From Microvirgula aerodenitrificans DSM 15089 (lineage in GTDB: Bacteria; Pseudomonadota; Gammaproteobacteria; Burkholderiales; Aquaspirillaceae), in contig NZ_JHVK01000003.1 of the NCBI RefSeq assembly GCF_000620105.1, forward strand, positions 62,001 through 126,000: a stretch of 64,000 bases of DNA, written 5' to 3'. The notes below the pieces were generated by a model. The model had not been told where the DNA came from. It was given only the letters and a program-made list of their open reading frames with translations, and did no database searches. Every line of letters begins with the position of its first letter. Within the stretch, counting starts at the first letter, position 1. The position numbers were made by a program, and so were the translations under genes. Below are positions 7,728 through 16,862 of this stretch, one piece after another.

Positions 7728-8705
7728 ATGATCCCTGTGTCCCGTCGTATTGCCCTGAGTTGTCTGGCCGCCGGCGTGCTGGCCGCGTTTACGCTTCCCG
7801 CCATGGCGGCTGAACAGAAATCCGTCGCGGTGACGTCCATCGTCGACCACCCGGCGCTGGATGCCGCCCGCAAGGGGGTCGAGGACGAACTGAAAGCCGC
7901 CGGCTTCGAACCGAACAAGCAGATCAAGTACCAGTACCAGAGCGCCCAGGGCAACACGGCGACCGCGGCGCAGATCGCGCGCAAATTCATCGGCGACAAG
8001 GCCGACGTGATCGTCGCCATTGCCACGCCGAGCGCACAGGCCGCCGCTGCCGCGACCAAGACCATCCCGGTGGTGTTCACTGCCGTGACCGATCCGGTCG
8101 CAGCCAAGCTGGTGCCGGGCTGGAAGCCCAGCGGCACCAACGTGACCGGCGTGTCCGACATGCTGCCGCTGGAACCGCAGATCGACCTGATCCTGAAGGT
8201 CAAGCCGGGCGCGAAGCGCGTCGGCATGGTCTATAGCCCGGGCGAAGTGAACTCGGTCATCGTGGCCAAGGAACTGAAGGCCGCCCTGGCCAAGCGCGGC
8301 ATGACGCTGGTCGAGGCCGCTGCGGCCCGCACCGTCGACGTCGCACCGGCGGCCAAGAGCCTGATCGGCAAGGTCGACGTGATCTACACCTCGACCGACA
8401 ACAATGTGGTGTCGACCTATGAGTCGCTGGTGCGCGTCGCCAGCGATGCCAAGATCCCGCTGATCGCCGCCGACACCGATTCGGTCAAGCGTGGTGCCGT
8501 CGCGGCGCTGGGCATGAACTACTACGACATGGGTCGCCAGACCGGCAAGATCGTCGTTCGTCTGCTGAAGGGCGAGAAGGCTGGCAGCATTGCGCCGGAG
8601 AAGGGCAGCAAGACCGCGCTGATGGTCAATCCGGCCGCGGCGCAGAAGCAGGGGGCGACGCTGTCGCCGGCCCTGCTGAAGGAAGCCAAGGACGTGGTGA
8701 AGTAA
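7728..8705 (+). CDS. ABC transporter substrate-binding protein (COG2984 family)
   Basis: A 325-residue periplasmic binding protein. Residues 1-27 are a Sec signal peptide (SRRIALSCLAAGVLAAF, cleavage near AMA-AE). The mature protein has the type I binding-fold pattern of the COG2984/TrpX-like family: VAVTSIVDHPALDAARKGV at the start, IVAIATPSAQAA and PVVFTAVTDPVAAKLV around the hinge, and IYTSTDNNVVSTYESLV in the second lobe. Family members are linked to aromatic amino acids or remain unassigned; the ligand here cannot be read from sequence. It is the first gene of a three-gene importer operon and is followed by a strong stem-loop before the permease. Confidence 0.9.
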   Translation: MIPVSRRIALSCLAAGVLAAFTLPAMAAEQKSVAVTSIVDHPALDAARKGVEDELKAAGFEPNKQIKYQYQSAQGNTATAAQIARKFIGDKADVIVAIATPSAQAAAAATKTIPVVFTAVTDPVAAKLVPGWKPSGTNVTGVSDMLPLEPQIDLILKVKPGAKRVGMVYSPGEVNSVIVAKELKAALAKRGMTLVEAAAARTVDVAPAAKSLIGKVDVIYTSTDNNVVSTYESLVRVASDAKIPLIAADTDSVKRGAVAALGMNYYDMGRQTGKIVVRLLKGEKAGSIAPEKGSKTALMVNPAAAQKQGATLSPALLKEAKDVVK

Positions 8706-8713
8706 GACCGGCC

Positions 8714-8744
8714 GGGCGGAAGCCGGCCTGGCCGCCTTCCGCCC
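8714..8744 (+). other. Intercistronic stem-loop after the binding-protein gene
   Basis: GGGCGGAAG (8714-8722) and CTTCCGCCC (8736-8744) form a perfect 9-bp GC-rich stem, 9 bp after the stop codon and with no U-run. Such hairpins commonly protect the upstream binding-protein mRNA or partly terminate, giving more binding protein than membrane protein. This role is inferred. Confidence 0.6.
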
Positions 8745-8809
8745 CCGTCGCAGCTTCCGTAGTGCCCGGCCCGCAGCGGTCCGGCTTTGTTGTTTGATTC
8801 GAGGTTTGC

Positions 8810-9712
8810 ATGTCGTTCATTTCCGTCATGGGTGCGCTGGAAATCGGCCTGATTTTTGCGCTGGTCGCACTTGGCGTGTTGATTTCCTTCCGTATCCTGA
8901 ATTTCCCCGACCTGACCGCCGACGGCAGCTTTCCGCTCGGCGGCGCCGTGGCGGCGACCCTGATCGCCGGCGGGCATGACCCGTGGCTGGCGACCGGCCT
9001 GGGCACCCTGGCCGGCGCCGGCGCCGGCTTTGTCACCGGCTGGCTCAATGTGCGGCTGAATATCCTGCAGCTGCTGGCCAGCATCCTGGTGATGATCGCG
9101 CTGTACTCGATCAACCTGCGCATCATGGGGGCGCCGAACGTGCCGCTGATCGGCGAACCGACCGTGTTCGCCCCGTTCGTGACCGAAGGCAGCGAAAGCG
9201 CCTACTGGATTCAGCCGCTGGTGCTGGCCTGCGTGGTGGTCATTGCCAAGCTGGCGCTGGATGCGTTCTTTGCGTCGCAGGCCGGTCTGGCCATGCGTGC
9301 CACCGGCGCCAACCCGCGCATGGCCCGCTCGCAGGGCATTTCGACCGACCGCGCCACGCTGCTCGGCATGGCCATCTCCAACGCGCTGATCGCGCTGGCC
9401 GGGGCACTGTATGTGCAGACCCAGGGCGGTTCGGACATCTCGATGGGCATCGGCACCATCGTCGTCGGTCTGGCGGCGGTCATCATCGGCGAGACGCTGA
9501 TTCCGAGCCGCTCGCTGTGGGTGGTGACGCTGGCGGCCGTGATCGGCGCCATCCTGTACCGGCTGTTTATCGCCGTGGCGCTGACGGCCGACTTCATCGG
9601 TCTGCAGGCACAGGACCTGAACCTGATTACTGCCGTGCTGGTCGGCTTTGCCCTGGTGCTGCCGACGCTGAAATCGCGGGTACGGAAATCCCTCGGAGGG
9701 CGCGGAAAATGA
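8810..9712 (+). CDS. ABC transporter permease (COG4120, branched-chain-type fold)
   Basis: A 300-residue polytopic membrane protein with 8-9 hydrophobic segments. Motifs typical of the COG4120 permease group are FRILNFPDLTADGSFPLGGAV near the N-terminus, GAPNVPLIGEP in a periplasmic loop, and MRATGANPRMARSQGIS in the coupling loop that contacts the ATPase. It forms the channel for the ligand delivered by the preceding binding protein. Its stop overlaps the ATPase start by 4 bp (ATGA), so the two are translationally coupled. Confidence 0.92.
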   Translation: MSFISVMGALEIGLIFALVALGVLISFRILNFPDLTADGSFPLGGAVAATLIAGGHDPWLATGLGTLAGAGAGFVTGWLNVRLNILQLLASILVMIALYSINLRIMGAPNVPLIGEPTVFAPFVTEGSESAYWIQPLVLACVVVIAKLALDAFFASQAGLAMRATGANPRMARSQGISTDRATLLGMAISNALIALAGALYVQTQGGSDISMGIGTIVVGLAAVIIGETLIPSRSLWVVTLAAVIGAILYRLFIAVALTADFIGLQAQDLNLITAVLVGFALVLPTLKSRVRKSLGGRGK

Positions 9713-10503
9713 TGCAGGCCACTGGACTGACCAAAACTTTCAATCCCGGCACGCCGATCGAAAACCGGGCGCTGCGCGGGCTGGACCTGTCGATCCCGGC
9801 CGGCCAGTTCGTCACTGTCATCGGCAGCAACGGTGCCGGCAAGTCGACCTTCCTGAATGCCATCAGCGGCGACCTGATCGTCGATGAGGGCACGCTGTCC
9901 ATCGACGACAGGGACGTGACCCGGCTGAATGCCTGGCAGCGTGCCGGACTGGTTGCCCGCGTGTTCCAGGACCCGATGGCCGGTACCTGCGAAGGGCTCA
10001 GCATCGAGGAAAACCTGTCGCTGGCCTGGCAGCGCGGCGAACGCCGCGGTCTGGGCCGCGCGGTGACGCCGGCGCTGCGCGAGATTTTCCGCGACAAGCT
10101 GTCCATTCTGAAGCTCGGGCTGGAAAACCGTCTGACCGACCGCATGGGCCTGCTGTCCGGCGGCCAGCGCCAGGCGGTCAGCCTGTTGATGGCGTCGCTG
10201 AAGCCGTCGCGCATCCTGCTGCTCGACGAGCACACCGCGGCGCTCGATCCGAAGACCGCCGCCTTCGTGCTGGAACTGACCGACCAGATCGTGAAGTCGA
10301 ACCAGCTGACCACACTGATGGTCACCCACTCGATGCGCCAGGCACTCGACCACGGCGACCGGACGGTGATGCTGCATCAGGGTCGGGTGGTGCTGGACGT
10401 CAGTGGCGAGCAGCGGGCAAAGATGGACGTGCCCGATCTGCTGGCGCTGTTCGAGCGTACGCGCGGCGAAGTGCTGGCCGACGATGCGCTATTGCTTGGC
10501 TAA
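9709..10503 (+). CDS. ABC transporter ATP-binding protein (COG1101 type)
   Basis: The real gene starts at the ATG 9709-9711, overlapping the permease stop, with GGAGG just upstream; the open frame extending back to 8983 is only a shadow of the permease. The product is 264 residues. Walker A is GSNGAGKST (G39-T47), the signature LSGGQ is at 149-153 and Walker B ends in D173-E174, followed by H175 where Pro is commoner, as in this subfamily. The switch His is in TLMVTHSM. It energises the importer encoded by the two preceding genes. Confidence 0.95.
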   Translation: MMQATGLTKTFNPGTPIENRALRGLDLSIPAGQFVTVIGSNGAGKSTFLNAISGDLIVDEGTLSIDDRDVTRLNAWQRAGLVARVFQDPMAGTCEGLSIEENLSLAWQRGERRGLGRAVTPALREIFRDKLSILKLGLENRLTDRMGLLSGGQRQAVSLLMASLKPSRILLLDEHTAALDPKTAAFVLELTDQIVKSNQLTTLMVTHSMRQALDHGDRTVMLHQGRVVLDVSGEQRAKMDVPDLLALFERTRGEVLADDALLLG

Positions 10504-10519
10504 GCCATGTTTAGCCACG

Positions 10520-10547
10520 ACAATGCCCGGTACGCGCCGGGCATTGT
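10520..10547 (+). terminator. Terminator-like hairpin after the ABC operon
   Basis: ACAATGCCCGG (10520-10530) pairs with CCGGGCATTGT (10537-10547) over 11 bp with a 6-nt loop. It is followed by TCATTCAT, so only a weak U-run. It lies 17 bp past the ATPase stop and before the next gene's leader. Confidence 0.62.
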
Positions 10548-10658
10548 TCATTCATGCCAATGGTGTTGCGGCTTGCCGTAGATCAGAAGTCTTGAGCTAT
10601 GACTTGAGGCATTGTCTGACGAACGGCAGAATGAATGAAAATTACATGAGGCGACGGT

Positions 10659-12248
10659 GTGAGCATCCATTTTGAGCTTGGTGGCGAGCAGAAGGCGAAG
10701 AGCAGTCAGATTCTGGTCCGTTACGAGCCGGTCGAGGATCCACCGTCGGTACCGCCGGACCGGAACCGCGTGCTGGACGGGCTGCTGGCCAAGGGCTGGA
10801 AGGATGCGGCACTGGACGATGTGGCGCTGAAAGCCTTCGTCAATCGCTGCCAGACCGAAAAGGGCGTGATCGCCGCCGCGATCGGCGAGGTGAAGGACGG
10901 CGTCTGCGAAGTCAGCGTCGCCGAAGACTCGATGAGTGCCTGGCTGACCATCGTGCCGCCGGCCGGTGGCAAACCGGTCACGCCGGAAGAAGTGCGCGAT
11001 GCCATTCGCGCCCGGCGCATCGTACATGGTGTGCAGATGGATACGCTGCGCGCAGCCCTGGTGGCCGGCAGTTGTGACCGCAAGGTGATCGCCCGCGGCG
11101 AGCCGCCGACCTCCGGCCAGCCGACCCGTTTTACCAGTGTGCTGGAAGCACCGGCGACGCCGGGCGATGACGACGAATCCACTTCGGTCGACTACCGCAG
11201 CATGGGCGTGCTGGTACTGGTCGGCGTCGGTACCCCGCTGATGCGGCGCAAGCCGGCGCGGCAGGGCCTGCCGGGCAAGGACGTGCTGGGCATGCCGGTG
11301 CCGGCCAGCCCGGTCATGGACCTGCCTTTCGCCAGCAGCCTGGTCGGCGTGGCGCCGGACCCGGCCGATCCCGACCTGCTGGTGGCGACCGTGGCCGGCT
11401 CGCCGTCGTTCCTGGACAAGGGGGTCAATGTCACCCAGGTGGTCGATGTGGCCGAGGTCGGCCTGACTTCCGGCAATATCGATTTTGACGGCACGCTGAA
11501 TGTGAAGGGCGATATCCGTGCCGGCATGACCGTTCACGTCGGTGGCGACATTGTCGTCACCGGCACCATCGAGGCGGCCGAAGTGGTCGCCGGCGGCAAT
11601 GTGTCGGTCAAGGGCGGCATCATCGGCAAATCCGGCGGAGCCGACACCGCCGTCATCCGTTGCGAAGGCAGCGTGGTCGCGCGCTTTATCGAGAGCGCGC
11701 GGATCGACGCTGGCGGCTGCGTGCGTGCCGAACGCGGCATCCGCCAGGCCGAGGTGAATGCCGGCGACAGCGTGCTGGTCGAATCGGGCGGCATCAGCGG
11801 TGGCAAGACCTGTGCATTGCAGCGCATTCAGGCCGCCGTCCTTGGACAGCCGTCCGGTCTGCCGACCGTGCTGCAGGCCGGTTTCCATCCCGGCGTGCAG
11901 GCCGCGCACCAGGAAGCCGAGCAGGCGCGCAAGCACAAGCTGGATGAGCTGGGCAAACTGCTGCAGGTGCTGATCTTCATGGAGCAGCACCGCGACAAGT
12001 CCACCCCGGAGATGCTGGAGAAAATCCAGCGCAGTATCGGGCAGATGAAGGGCGAACTGGCCGAGATCGGCTTCAGGCTGGCCGACCTCGAACAGCGGAT
12101 GACGCTGTCGGGCGGCGCCACGGTGGTGGCGGGCAAGCGCTTTCACGTCGGCGTCGAAATCCGCATCGGCCATCGGCGGCTGGTGATCGACGAGGACCGT
12201 ATCGGCGGCAAGGCGTGGCTGAAGGGCTCGCAGGTCGAGATCGACTGA
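10659..12248 (+). CDS. FapA-family protein (DUF342), beta-helix cell-cycle/flagellar type
   Basis: A 529-residue DUF342/FapA-like protein starting at GTG 10659, with GAGG 8 nt before it. The N-terminal 180 residues match the FapA N-domain (AALDDVALKAFVNRC, RRIVHGVQMDTL). The middle, roughly 190-390, is a run of short Gly/Val repeats (GTLNVKGDIRAG, VHVGGDIVVTGTIEAAEV, GCVRAERGIRQ) that predicts a right-handed beta-helix of the polymer-forming type. The last 110 residues contain a coiled coil (QEAEQARKHKLDELGKLLQV). In Vibrio FapA affects polar flagellar placement; the general role is unresolved. No flagellar genes are nearby here, so this copy stands alone. Confidence 0.85.
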   Translation: MSIHFELGGEQKAKSSQILVRYEPVEDPPSVPPDRNRVLDGLLAKGWKDAALDDVALKAFVNRCQTEKGVIAAAIGEVKDGVCEVSVAEDSMSAWLTIVPPAGGKPVTPEEVRDAIRARRIVHGVQMDTLRAALVAGSCDRKVIARGEPPTSGQPTRFTSVLEAPATPGDDDESTSVDYRSMGVLVLVGVGTPLMRRKPARQGLPGKDVLGMPVPASPVMDLPFASSLVGVAPDPADPDLLVATVAGSPSFLDKGVNVTQVVDVAEVGLTSGNIDFDGTLNVKGDIRAGMTVHVGGDIVVTGTIEAAEVVAGGNVSVKGGIIGKSGGADTAVIRCEGSVVARFIESARIDAGGCVRAERGIRQAEVNAGDSVLVESGGISGGKTCALQRIQAAVLGQPSGLPTVLQAGFHPGVQAAHQEAEQARKHKLDELGKLLQVLIFMEQHRDKSTPEMLEKIQRSIGQMKGELAEIGFRLADLEQRMTLSGGATVVAGKRFHVGVEIRIGHRRLVIDEDRIGGKAWLKGSQVEID

Positions 12249-12413
12249 GTCGTCCGGAATCTGCGGTCTCGGCAGGCAGATCGTGTCGGGCAGACCGTCG
12301 AAGTGGCGGTCGCACGATGGTTGGAACGATGCTGTGCGCTTGATCCGGAAACCTGTTCTCCAGCACATTGCCGATGGCACATGGATGCCTTGAGACTTGG
12401 CCGGATACGCCGC

Positions 12414-12830
12414 TCAATCCGCGACGTAAATCATCCACGACACGCCGAAGCGGTCCTCGACCATGCCGAAACACGGTGAGAAAAAGGTCCTGGCCAGCGG
12501 CATCTGCACCTTGCCGCCATCGCCCAGTGCCGTGAACAGCCGCCCGGCTTCGGCCGGGTCGGCCGGCGTCAGCGACAGTGAGAAGCCCTGGAAGCTGGCC
12601 TGCCCCTGACAGTTGCCATCCGAGGCCATCAGCGTGGTGTCGCCGATGCGCAGGCTGGCATGCATGATCTTGTCTTCCGAGCCGGGAGGCATCATGCCGG
12701 GTGGAGGTGGCTCTGGGCTTTCCTTCATCCGCATCAGCTGGGTGAGCTCGGCACCCAGCGCGCCCTGATAGAACGCGAGGGCTTCTTCGCAGCGGCCATT
12801 GAAAAACAGATAGGGCTGGATATGCATCAT
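12414..12830 (-). CDS. VOC-superfamily protein, PhnB/YjdN-like
   Basis: A 138-residue small VOC (glyoxalase-fold) protein of the COG2764 PhnB-like type. It opens with QPYLFFNGRCEEALAFYQGALGA and has DKIMHASLRIG, LMASDGN and a C-terminal FGMVEDRFGVSWMI. These are the recurrent blocks of this family, which forms domain-swapped dimers. Most members have no proven reaction. There is no adjacent phosphonate gene. The start ATG is preceded by AGGAGA at about -7. Confidence 0.85.
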   Translation of the reverse strand: MMHIQPYLFFNGRCEEALAFYQGALGAELTQLMRMKESPEPPPPGMMPPGSEDKIMHASLRIGDTTLMASDGNCQGQASFQGFSLSLTPADPAEAGRLFTALGDGGKVQMPLARTFFSPCFGMVEDRFGVSWMIYVAD

Positions 12831-13108
12831 GATGTCTCCTGGTCTGAACGACGCCGGAGCCGGGCGGCTCCGCTTCCCGTTCTAGCCGATGACATGGCCC
12901 GTTGACGGGGCAGGCGACGAGCTGCACAGCCAGTGCACGATGCCGGTGCAACATTTCATTACCATTCATGCCTTAATGCACTGTGGCGGGGACGTGCATT
13001 CCATCGCATCATTGTTATGATGCTGGACTATTATGGGCGGCGCCTGTGGTGTGGCCACAGAAGACTCGCCCCTGTCGCTGGCCGGCGACACCATTTCCGG
13101 GAGGCTGC
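12831..13108. other. 278-bp divergent control region (VOC gene / chemoreceptor)
   Basis: A hairpin CGGAGCC-GGGC-style-GGCTCCG at 12855-12872 sits in the leader of the minus-strand VOC gene. GCATCAT-TGTT-ATGATGC (13006-13023) is a perfect 7-bp inverted repeat 85 bp upstream of the chemoreceptor ATG, directly before a TATTAT box (13029-13034). It looks like an operator over the chemoreceptor promoter. No coding potential is seen. Confidence 0.4.
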
Positions 13109-14686
13109 ATGACCATCGTAAACAAACTCAGGATTTTCGCCGTCGTGACCTGCGGCATGCTCGGCATCGTGCTGCTGACGGTTTTTCTTGAGCTGGGCAA
13201 GGCGAAGGACGAACTGGAAACGGCAGGACGGCGTGACCTGTATACCCGCGAGCTGGTGGAGATCAAGGCCAGCGCCCTGTCGACCATCATGCTCGATCCG
13301 TCATTGCCGGAAACCGCAGCGGTCATGACGGATGCGGAAAAGACCATCGTCGACCGGCAGGGCAGGATCCTGGCGGCGATCAAGCGTCCGCAGGTGCGTG
13401 CCGAGTTGCAGAAGATCCTCGATGCCTGGCAGAAATACGACCAAGACAGCCAGGCGCTGATCCAGCTTGCCAAAACGGACGCGGCAGCGGCCAATGCCCG
13501 CCTCGTGCCGCTGTACAACGCGCAGTTCAAACCGCTCGGCGAAGCACTGAACGCATTTATCGCTGCACGTTCCGACGAAGCCAGGAAAGGCAGCGCGTCG
13601 GCCATGGCCGCGTTCGATCGCGCTTACATGATCACGGTCGCCCTGCTGGCGCTGGCGGCGGTGGTCATCGTCGGCTTCGTGCTGGTGCTGTCGTGGTCGC
13701 TGCAGCGCAATCTGCGGCACATGCTCGACAAGCTGAAGCCGCTGAAGGAAGGCCATTTGCATGAACGGCTGCCGATCGCATCCCGCGATGAACTCGCGCA
13801 GATTGCCACCGGCGTGAACGAGTTTGTCGGTGAAGTGCAGCAGATCGTGCGCCAGGTTCACGACGGCGCTGACGAACTGACCGCGGCCAGCAGCCAGCTG
13901 GCGTCGACGGCGCAGCAGGTGGCGCTGAGTTCCAGCTCGCAGGCGGACTCGGCATCGTCTGTCGCGGCGGCGGTCGAACAGCTGACGGTCAGTGTGGCCT
14001 CGATCGCCGATACCAGTGACGAGGTGCGGGTACTGACCAGTACCAGTCTCGACAACGCGGACAAGAGCGGGCAGAGCATTCTGCTGCTGCAGGGCGAGAT
14101 CGATCATGTCAAGGCTTCGGTCGAATCCATCGCCAGCGAGATCGAGTCGTTCATCGGCAATACCAATGCAATCAGCAACATGACGCAGCAGGTGCGCGAA
14201 ATTGCCGACCAGACCAATCTGCTGGCGCTGAATGCGGCGATCGAAGCTGCGCGTGCCGGCGAGCAGGGACGGGGGTTCGCGGTGGTGGCGGACGAAGTGC
14301 GCAAACTGGCCGAGCGTTCCGCGCTGTCGGCTGGCGAAATTGCCTCGGTAACGCAGGTGCTGAACAGCCAGTCCGAGCAGGTGGTGAAAAGCATTTCCGT
14401 GGGGCTGGGCGCACTGGAAACCAGCCGGCAGTGCGTGCAGACCGTGACCGCATCGCTGGAACAGGCCAGCAGCTCGGTGCGCCAGGTCGGGGTCGGGGTC
14501 AGTCAGGTAGCGAGTTCGGTGCAGGAGCAGAAGGTCGCCAGCGCCGATATCGCCCGCTACGTGGAAAGCATTGCCCAGATGGCCGAGGAGAACAGCGCCG
14601 CCAGCCAGGAAAGCTCGACGGCGTCGGCGCGGCTGGAAACCCTGTCCGGCACGCTGAAAGGTGCCATCCGCCGCTTTACGGTGTAA
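13109..14686 (+). CDS. Methyl-accepting chemotaxis protein, 4HB-type sensor
   Basis: The ATG at 13109 is preceded by GGGAGG; the longer in-frame extension to 12983 has no ribosome site. 525 residues: TM1 at about 7-28, a periplasmic helical domain of about 145 residues consistent with a four-helix-bundle sensor, TM2 at about 175-198, then HAMP and the cytoplasmic coiled-coil signalling domain. The invariant hairpin tip [25 protein letters not shown] begins at residue 365. The C-terminus lacks an NWETF-type CheR/CheB tether. The ligand is unknown. No che genes are in the window, so it signals to a distant chemosensory system. An inverted repeat in its promoter suggests regulated expression. 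Confidence 0.95.
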   Translation: MTIVNKLRIFAVVTCGMLGIVLLTVFLELGKAKDELETAGRRDLYTRELVEIKASALSTIMLDPSLPETAAVMTDAEKTIVDRQGRILAAIKRPQVRAELQKILDAWQKYDQDSQALIQLAKTDAAAANARLVPLYNAQFKPLGEALNAFIAARSDEARKGSASAMAAFDRAYMITVALLALAAVVIVGFVLVLSWSLQRNLRHMLDKLKPLKEGHLHERLPIASRDELAQIATGVNEFVGEVQQIVRQVHDGADELTAASSQLASTAQQVALSSSSQADSASSVAAAVEQLTVSVASIADTSDEVRVLTSTSLDNADKSGQSILLLQGEIDHVKASVESIASEIESFIGNTNAISNMTQQVREIADQTNLLALNAAIEAARAGEQGRGFAVVADEVRKLAERSALSAGEIASVTQVLNSQSEQVVKSISVGLGALETSRQCVQTVTASLEQASSSVRQVGVGVSQVASSVQEQKVASADIARYVESIAQMAEENSAASQESSTASARLETLSGTLKGAIRRFTV

Positions 14687-14692
14687 GCCACG

Positions 14693-14726
14693 GGCCGCCG
14701 GAAGCCGGGTCGGGCTTCCGGCGGCC
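14693..14726. terminator. Strong hairpin between convergent chemoreceptor and binding-protein genes
   Basis: GGCCGCCGGAAGCC (14693-14706) pairs with its complement at 14713-14726, giving 14 bp with a 6-nt loop. It sits between two converging genes and could end both transcripts, although neither side has a clear U-run. Confidence 0.6.
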
Positions 14727-14731
14727 TGCCG

Positions 14732-16324
14732 TCAGTTGCGGATCGACGTGCCTTCCCACAGCAGCATCAGCGGGCTGATGCGGAAGTTCTGCACTTCCTT
14801 GCGGGTCGGCTTGTAGACGATCGAGTGCGCGATCGGGCTGAACGGCAGTTCCTTCATGAACACGGCCTGGGCCTTCGAGTACAGCTGGGTCCGCACCTTC
14901 GGGTCACTGTTCAGTTTGGCGTCGGTCACCAGCTTGTCGAACTGCGGATTGCACCACTGGGCGTAGTTGCTGCCGCCGATCGAATCGCAGGCCAGCAATG
15001 CGCCGAGCCAGTTGTCCGGATCGCCGTTGTCGCCCGACCAGCCATACAGCACTGCATCATGCTCGCCACGCTTGGCGCGCTTGTTGTACTCGCCCCACTC
15101 ATAGCTGACGATATGGCTCCTGACACCGACCCGGGCCCAGTCGGCCTGGATCATCTCGGCCATGCGCTTGGCGTTCGGGTTGTACGGGCGCTGGACCGGC
15201 ATCGCCCACAGCGCAATGTCCAGACCGGCCGGCACACCGGCCTTCTTCAGCAAGGCGGCCGCCTGTTTCGGGTCATGCCCCTGGCCCTTCAGTCTGGCAT
15301 CGTAGCCCCACTGCGTCGGCGGCATCGGGTGATCGGCCAGGATGCCGGTTTCGCCATACAGTCCCTTGAGGATGGCCTGCTTGTCGATGGCCATGTCCAG
15401 CGCGCGGCGCACGTCGGTGCGGTCCAGCCATTTCTTTTTGGTATTGAACGCCAGATAGCCGATATTCAGCCCCGGCAGCGATTGCATGCGGATGTGCGGA
15501 TCGCGCTTCAGCGTCTCGATGTCGGCCGGTTTCAGGTAGGCGGTGACATGACATTCGCCGGACTTGAGCTTCTGTGCGCGCACGGCCGAATCCGGCGTGA
15601 TCGCATAGACCAGATTGTCGATCTTCACGTCCTTGCCGCGCCAGTAGGCCGGGTTTTTCGTGAAGCGGATGCTGGCATCCTTCTGGTAGCTGCGAAACTG
15701 GAACGGACCGGTACCGACCGGTTTCTGGTTGATGTCCTGCGGCGTGCCGCGTTTCAGCAGCTGGCCGGCGTACTCGGCCGACAGGATGCCGGCGAAATCG
15801 GTCGCGGTATCCTGCAGGAAGGCGGCGTTCGGCTGTTTCAGCACGAAGCGGACGGTATGGTCGTCGACCTTTTCCACCCGGTCGAGCATCTTGTCCAGGC
15901 CCAGGTCGGCGTAATACGGGAATTCGGTCGGGTAGGCCTTGCGGAACGGCTGGTTCGCGTCGGCGTAGCGCGTCCAGGTAAACACGACGTCGTCGGCATT
16001 GAAATCGCGCGTCGGCTTGAAATACGGCGTGGTGTGGAACTTGACGCCACGACGCAGGTGGAAGGTGTACACCTTGCCGTCGGGTGACACGGTCCAGCTT
16101 TCCGCCAGACCGGGGCGAATGCGGGTCGAACCCGATTCGAATTCGATCAGCCGGTTGTACACGGTACCGGACAGCGCCTGAAAGGTGATGCCGGACGTGT
16201 ACTGGCCGGGATCGAAGCCTTCCGGACTGCCCTCGGAGCAGTAGATCAGCGTGCTGCCCATGGCCGGTGCGGCCGCGAGCAGGGACAGGGTCAATAAGCA
16301 GCGGGACAGGGTAGGGGCTGGCAT
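14732..16324 (-). CDS. dppA: Periplasmic dipeptide/oligopeptide-binding protein (DppA-like)
   Basis: 530 residues, SBP_bac_5 family. A signal peptide spans about 1-23 (LLTLSLLAAAPAMGS). Next is LIYCSEGSPEGFDPGQYTSGITFQ, a close match to the DppA N-terminus, then DVVFTWTRYADANQPFRK, ADHPMPPTQWGYD and NPDNWLGALLACDSIGGSNYAQWCN, typical of DppA. It binds dipeptides in the periplasm and may also take heme or delta-aminolevulinate in some bacteria. No permease or ATPase genes adjoin, so it must work with a distant transporter or is an orphan receptor. The Shine-Dalgarno before the ATG is weak. Confidence 0.9.
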   Translation of the reverse strand: MPAPTLSRCLLTLSLLAAAPAMGSTLIYCSEGSPEGFDPGQYTSGITFQALSGTVYNRLIEFESGSTRIRPGLAESWTVSPDGKVYTFHLRRGVKFHTTPYFKPTRDFNADDVVFTWTRYADANQPFRKAYPTEFPYYADLGLDKMLDRVEKVDDHTVRFVLKQPNAAFLQDTATDFAGILSAEYAGQLLKRGTPQDINQKPVGTGPFQFRSYQKDASIRFTKNPAYWRGKDVKIDNLVYAITPDSAVRAQKLKSGECHVTAYLKPADIETLKRDPHIRMQSLPGLNIGYLAFNTKKKWLDRTDVRRALDMAIDKQAILKGLYGETGILADHPMPPTQWGYDARLKGQGHDPKQAAALLKKAGVPAGLDIALWAMPVQRPYNPNAKRMAEMIQADWARVGVRSHIVSYEWGEYNKRAKRGEHDAVLYGWSGDNGDPDNWLGALLACDSIGGSNYAQWCNPQFDKLVTDAKLNSDPKVRTQLYSKAQAVFMKELPFSPIAHSIVYKPTRKEVQNFRISPLMLLWEGTSIRN

Positions 16325-16452
16325 GGCGGCATATCGTCAGGTCATGAAACGGGCTGACAGTGTATGCCCTGGCGCACCAATTGGGGGAGGGTCCCTTACC
16401 CTTTATGCCGAGATTGATCGCCGGCTTGCACGCCGTGCATGAAGCGGGGGGA

Positions 16453-16767
16453 TCAGTAGCCGGGGGCAGCCGCTTCCTGCCGGTGCTGGGCGCTGATGGC
16501 TTTCTTCAGGCTCTTGTACAGATCCGGGTGAGTGCTGCGCAGGTAGTCGACCACTTCCAGGTCGTTGCGGCGGACCCGGGACAGATCGATCTGCTCGATA
16601 TGGACCAGACGCAGCAGCTCGCGCACCGGCTTCGGCATTTCCCGTCCGGATTCGTAGCGCGAGCCACCGGACTGGGTCACGCCGACCCGGCCCCAGAATG
16701 TTTGCTGGTTCAGGCCAAGGCGGCGGCGGATTTCCCGCGGATTGTTGATCTTGGTGAAGTTGGGCAT
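16453..16767 (-). CDS. Small helix-turn-helix regulator A (tandem paralogue)
   Basis: From the ATG at 16765-16767 this is 104 residues. The N-terminus (NPREIRRRLGLNQQTFWGRVGVTQSGGSRYESGR) is an XRE/Cro-like HTH with an unusual Gln-Ser-Gly-Gly-Ser recognition region. The second half (VRELLRLVHIEQIDLSRV, VVDYLRSTHPDLYKSLKKA) is predicted helical and probably dimerises. The downstream neighbour on the map (16863-17210) is a clear paralogue with the same start context, which is why I reject the 26-codon upstream extension. Family function is not known to me. It reads as a DNA-binding regulator without a ligand domain. Confidence 0.8.
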   Translation of the reverse strand: MPNFTKINNPREIRRRLGLNQQTFWGRVGVTQSGGSRYESGREMPKPVRELLRLVHIEQIDLSRVRRNDLEVVDYLRSTHPDLYKSLKKAISAQHRQEAAAPGY

Positions 16768-16806
16768 CGGCGGCTTTCGCAACGGGGTAGTGACGACACG
16801 GAAATC

Positions 16807-16828
16807 ATACATCCGTATTTGTATGTAT
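16807..16828. promoter_or_regulatory. Inverted repeat between the two HTH genes
   Basis: ATACAT (16807-16812) and ATGTAT (16823-16828) are inverted around a 10-nt AT-rich centre, 40 bp upstream of the HTH gene A start. The block is much more AT-rich than its surroundings and could be an operator for one of the two HTH proteins. Confidence 0.35.
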
Positions 16829-16862
16829 TCGCGAAATCGCCACACCTACTTGTAAATGGATG

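Noticed and set aside
8983-9708. Upstream extension of the ABC ATPase frame
   Set aside because: It overlaps the permease completely; family start and GGAGG site are at 9709.
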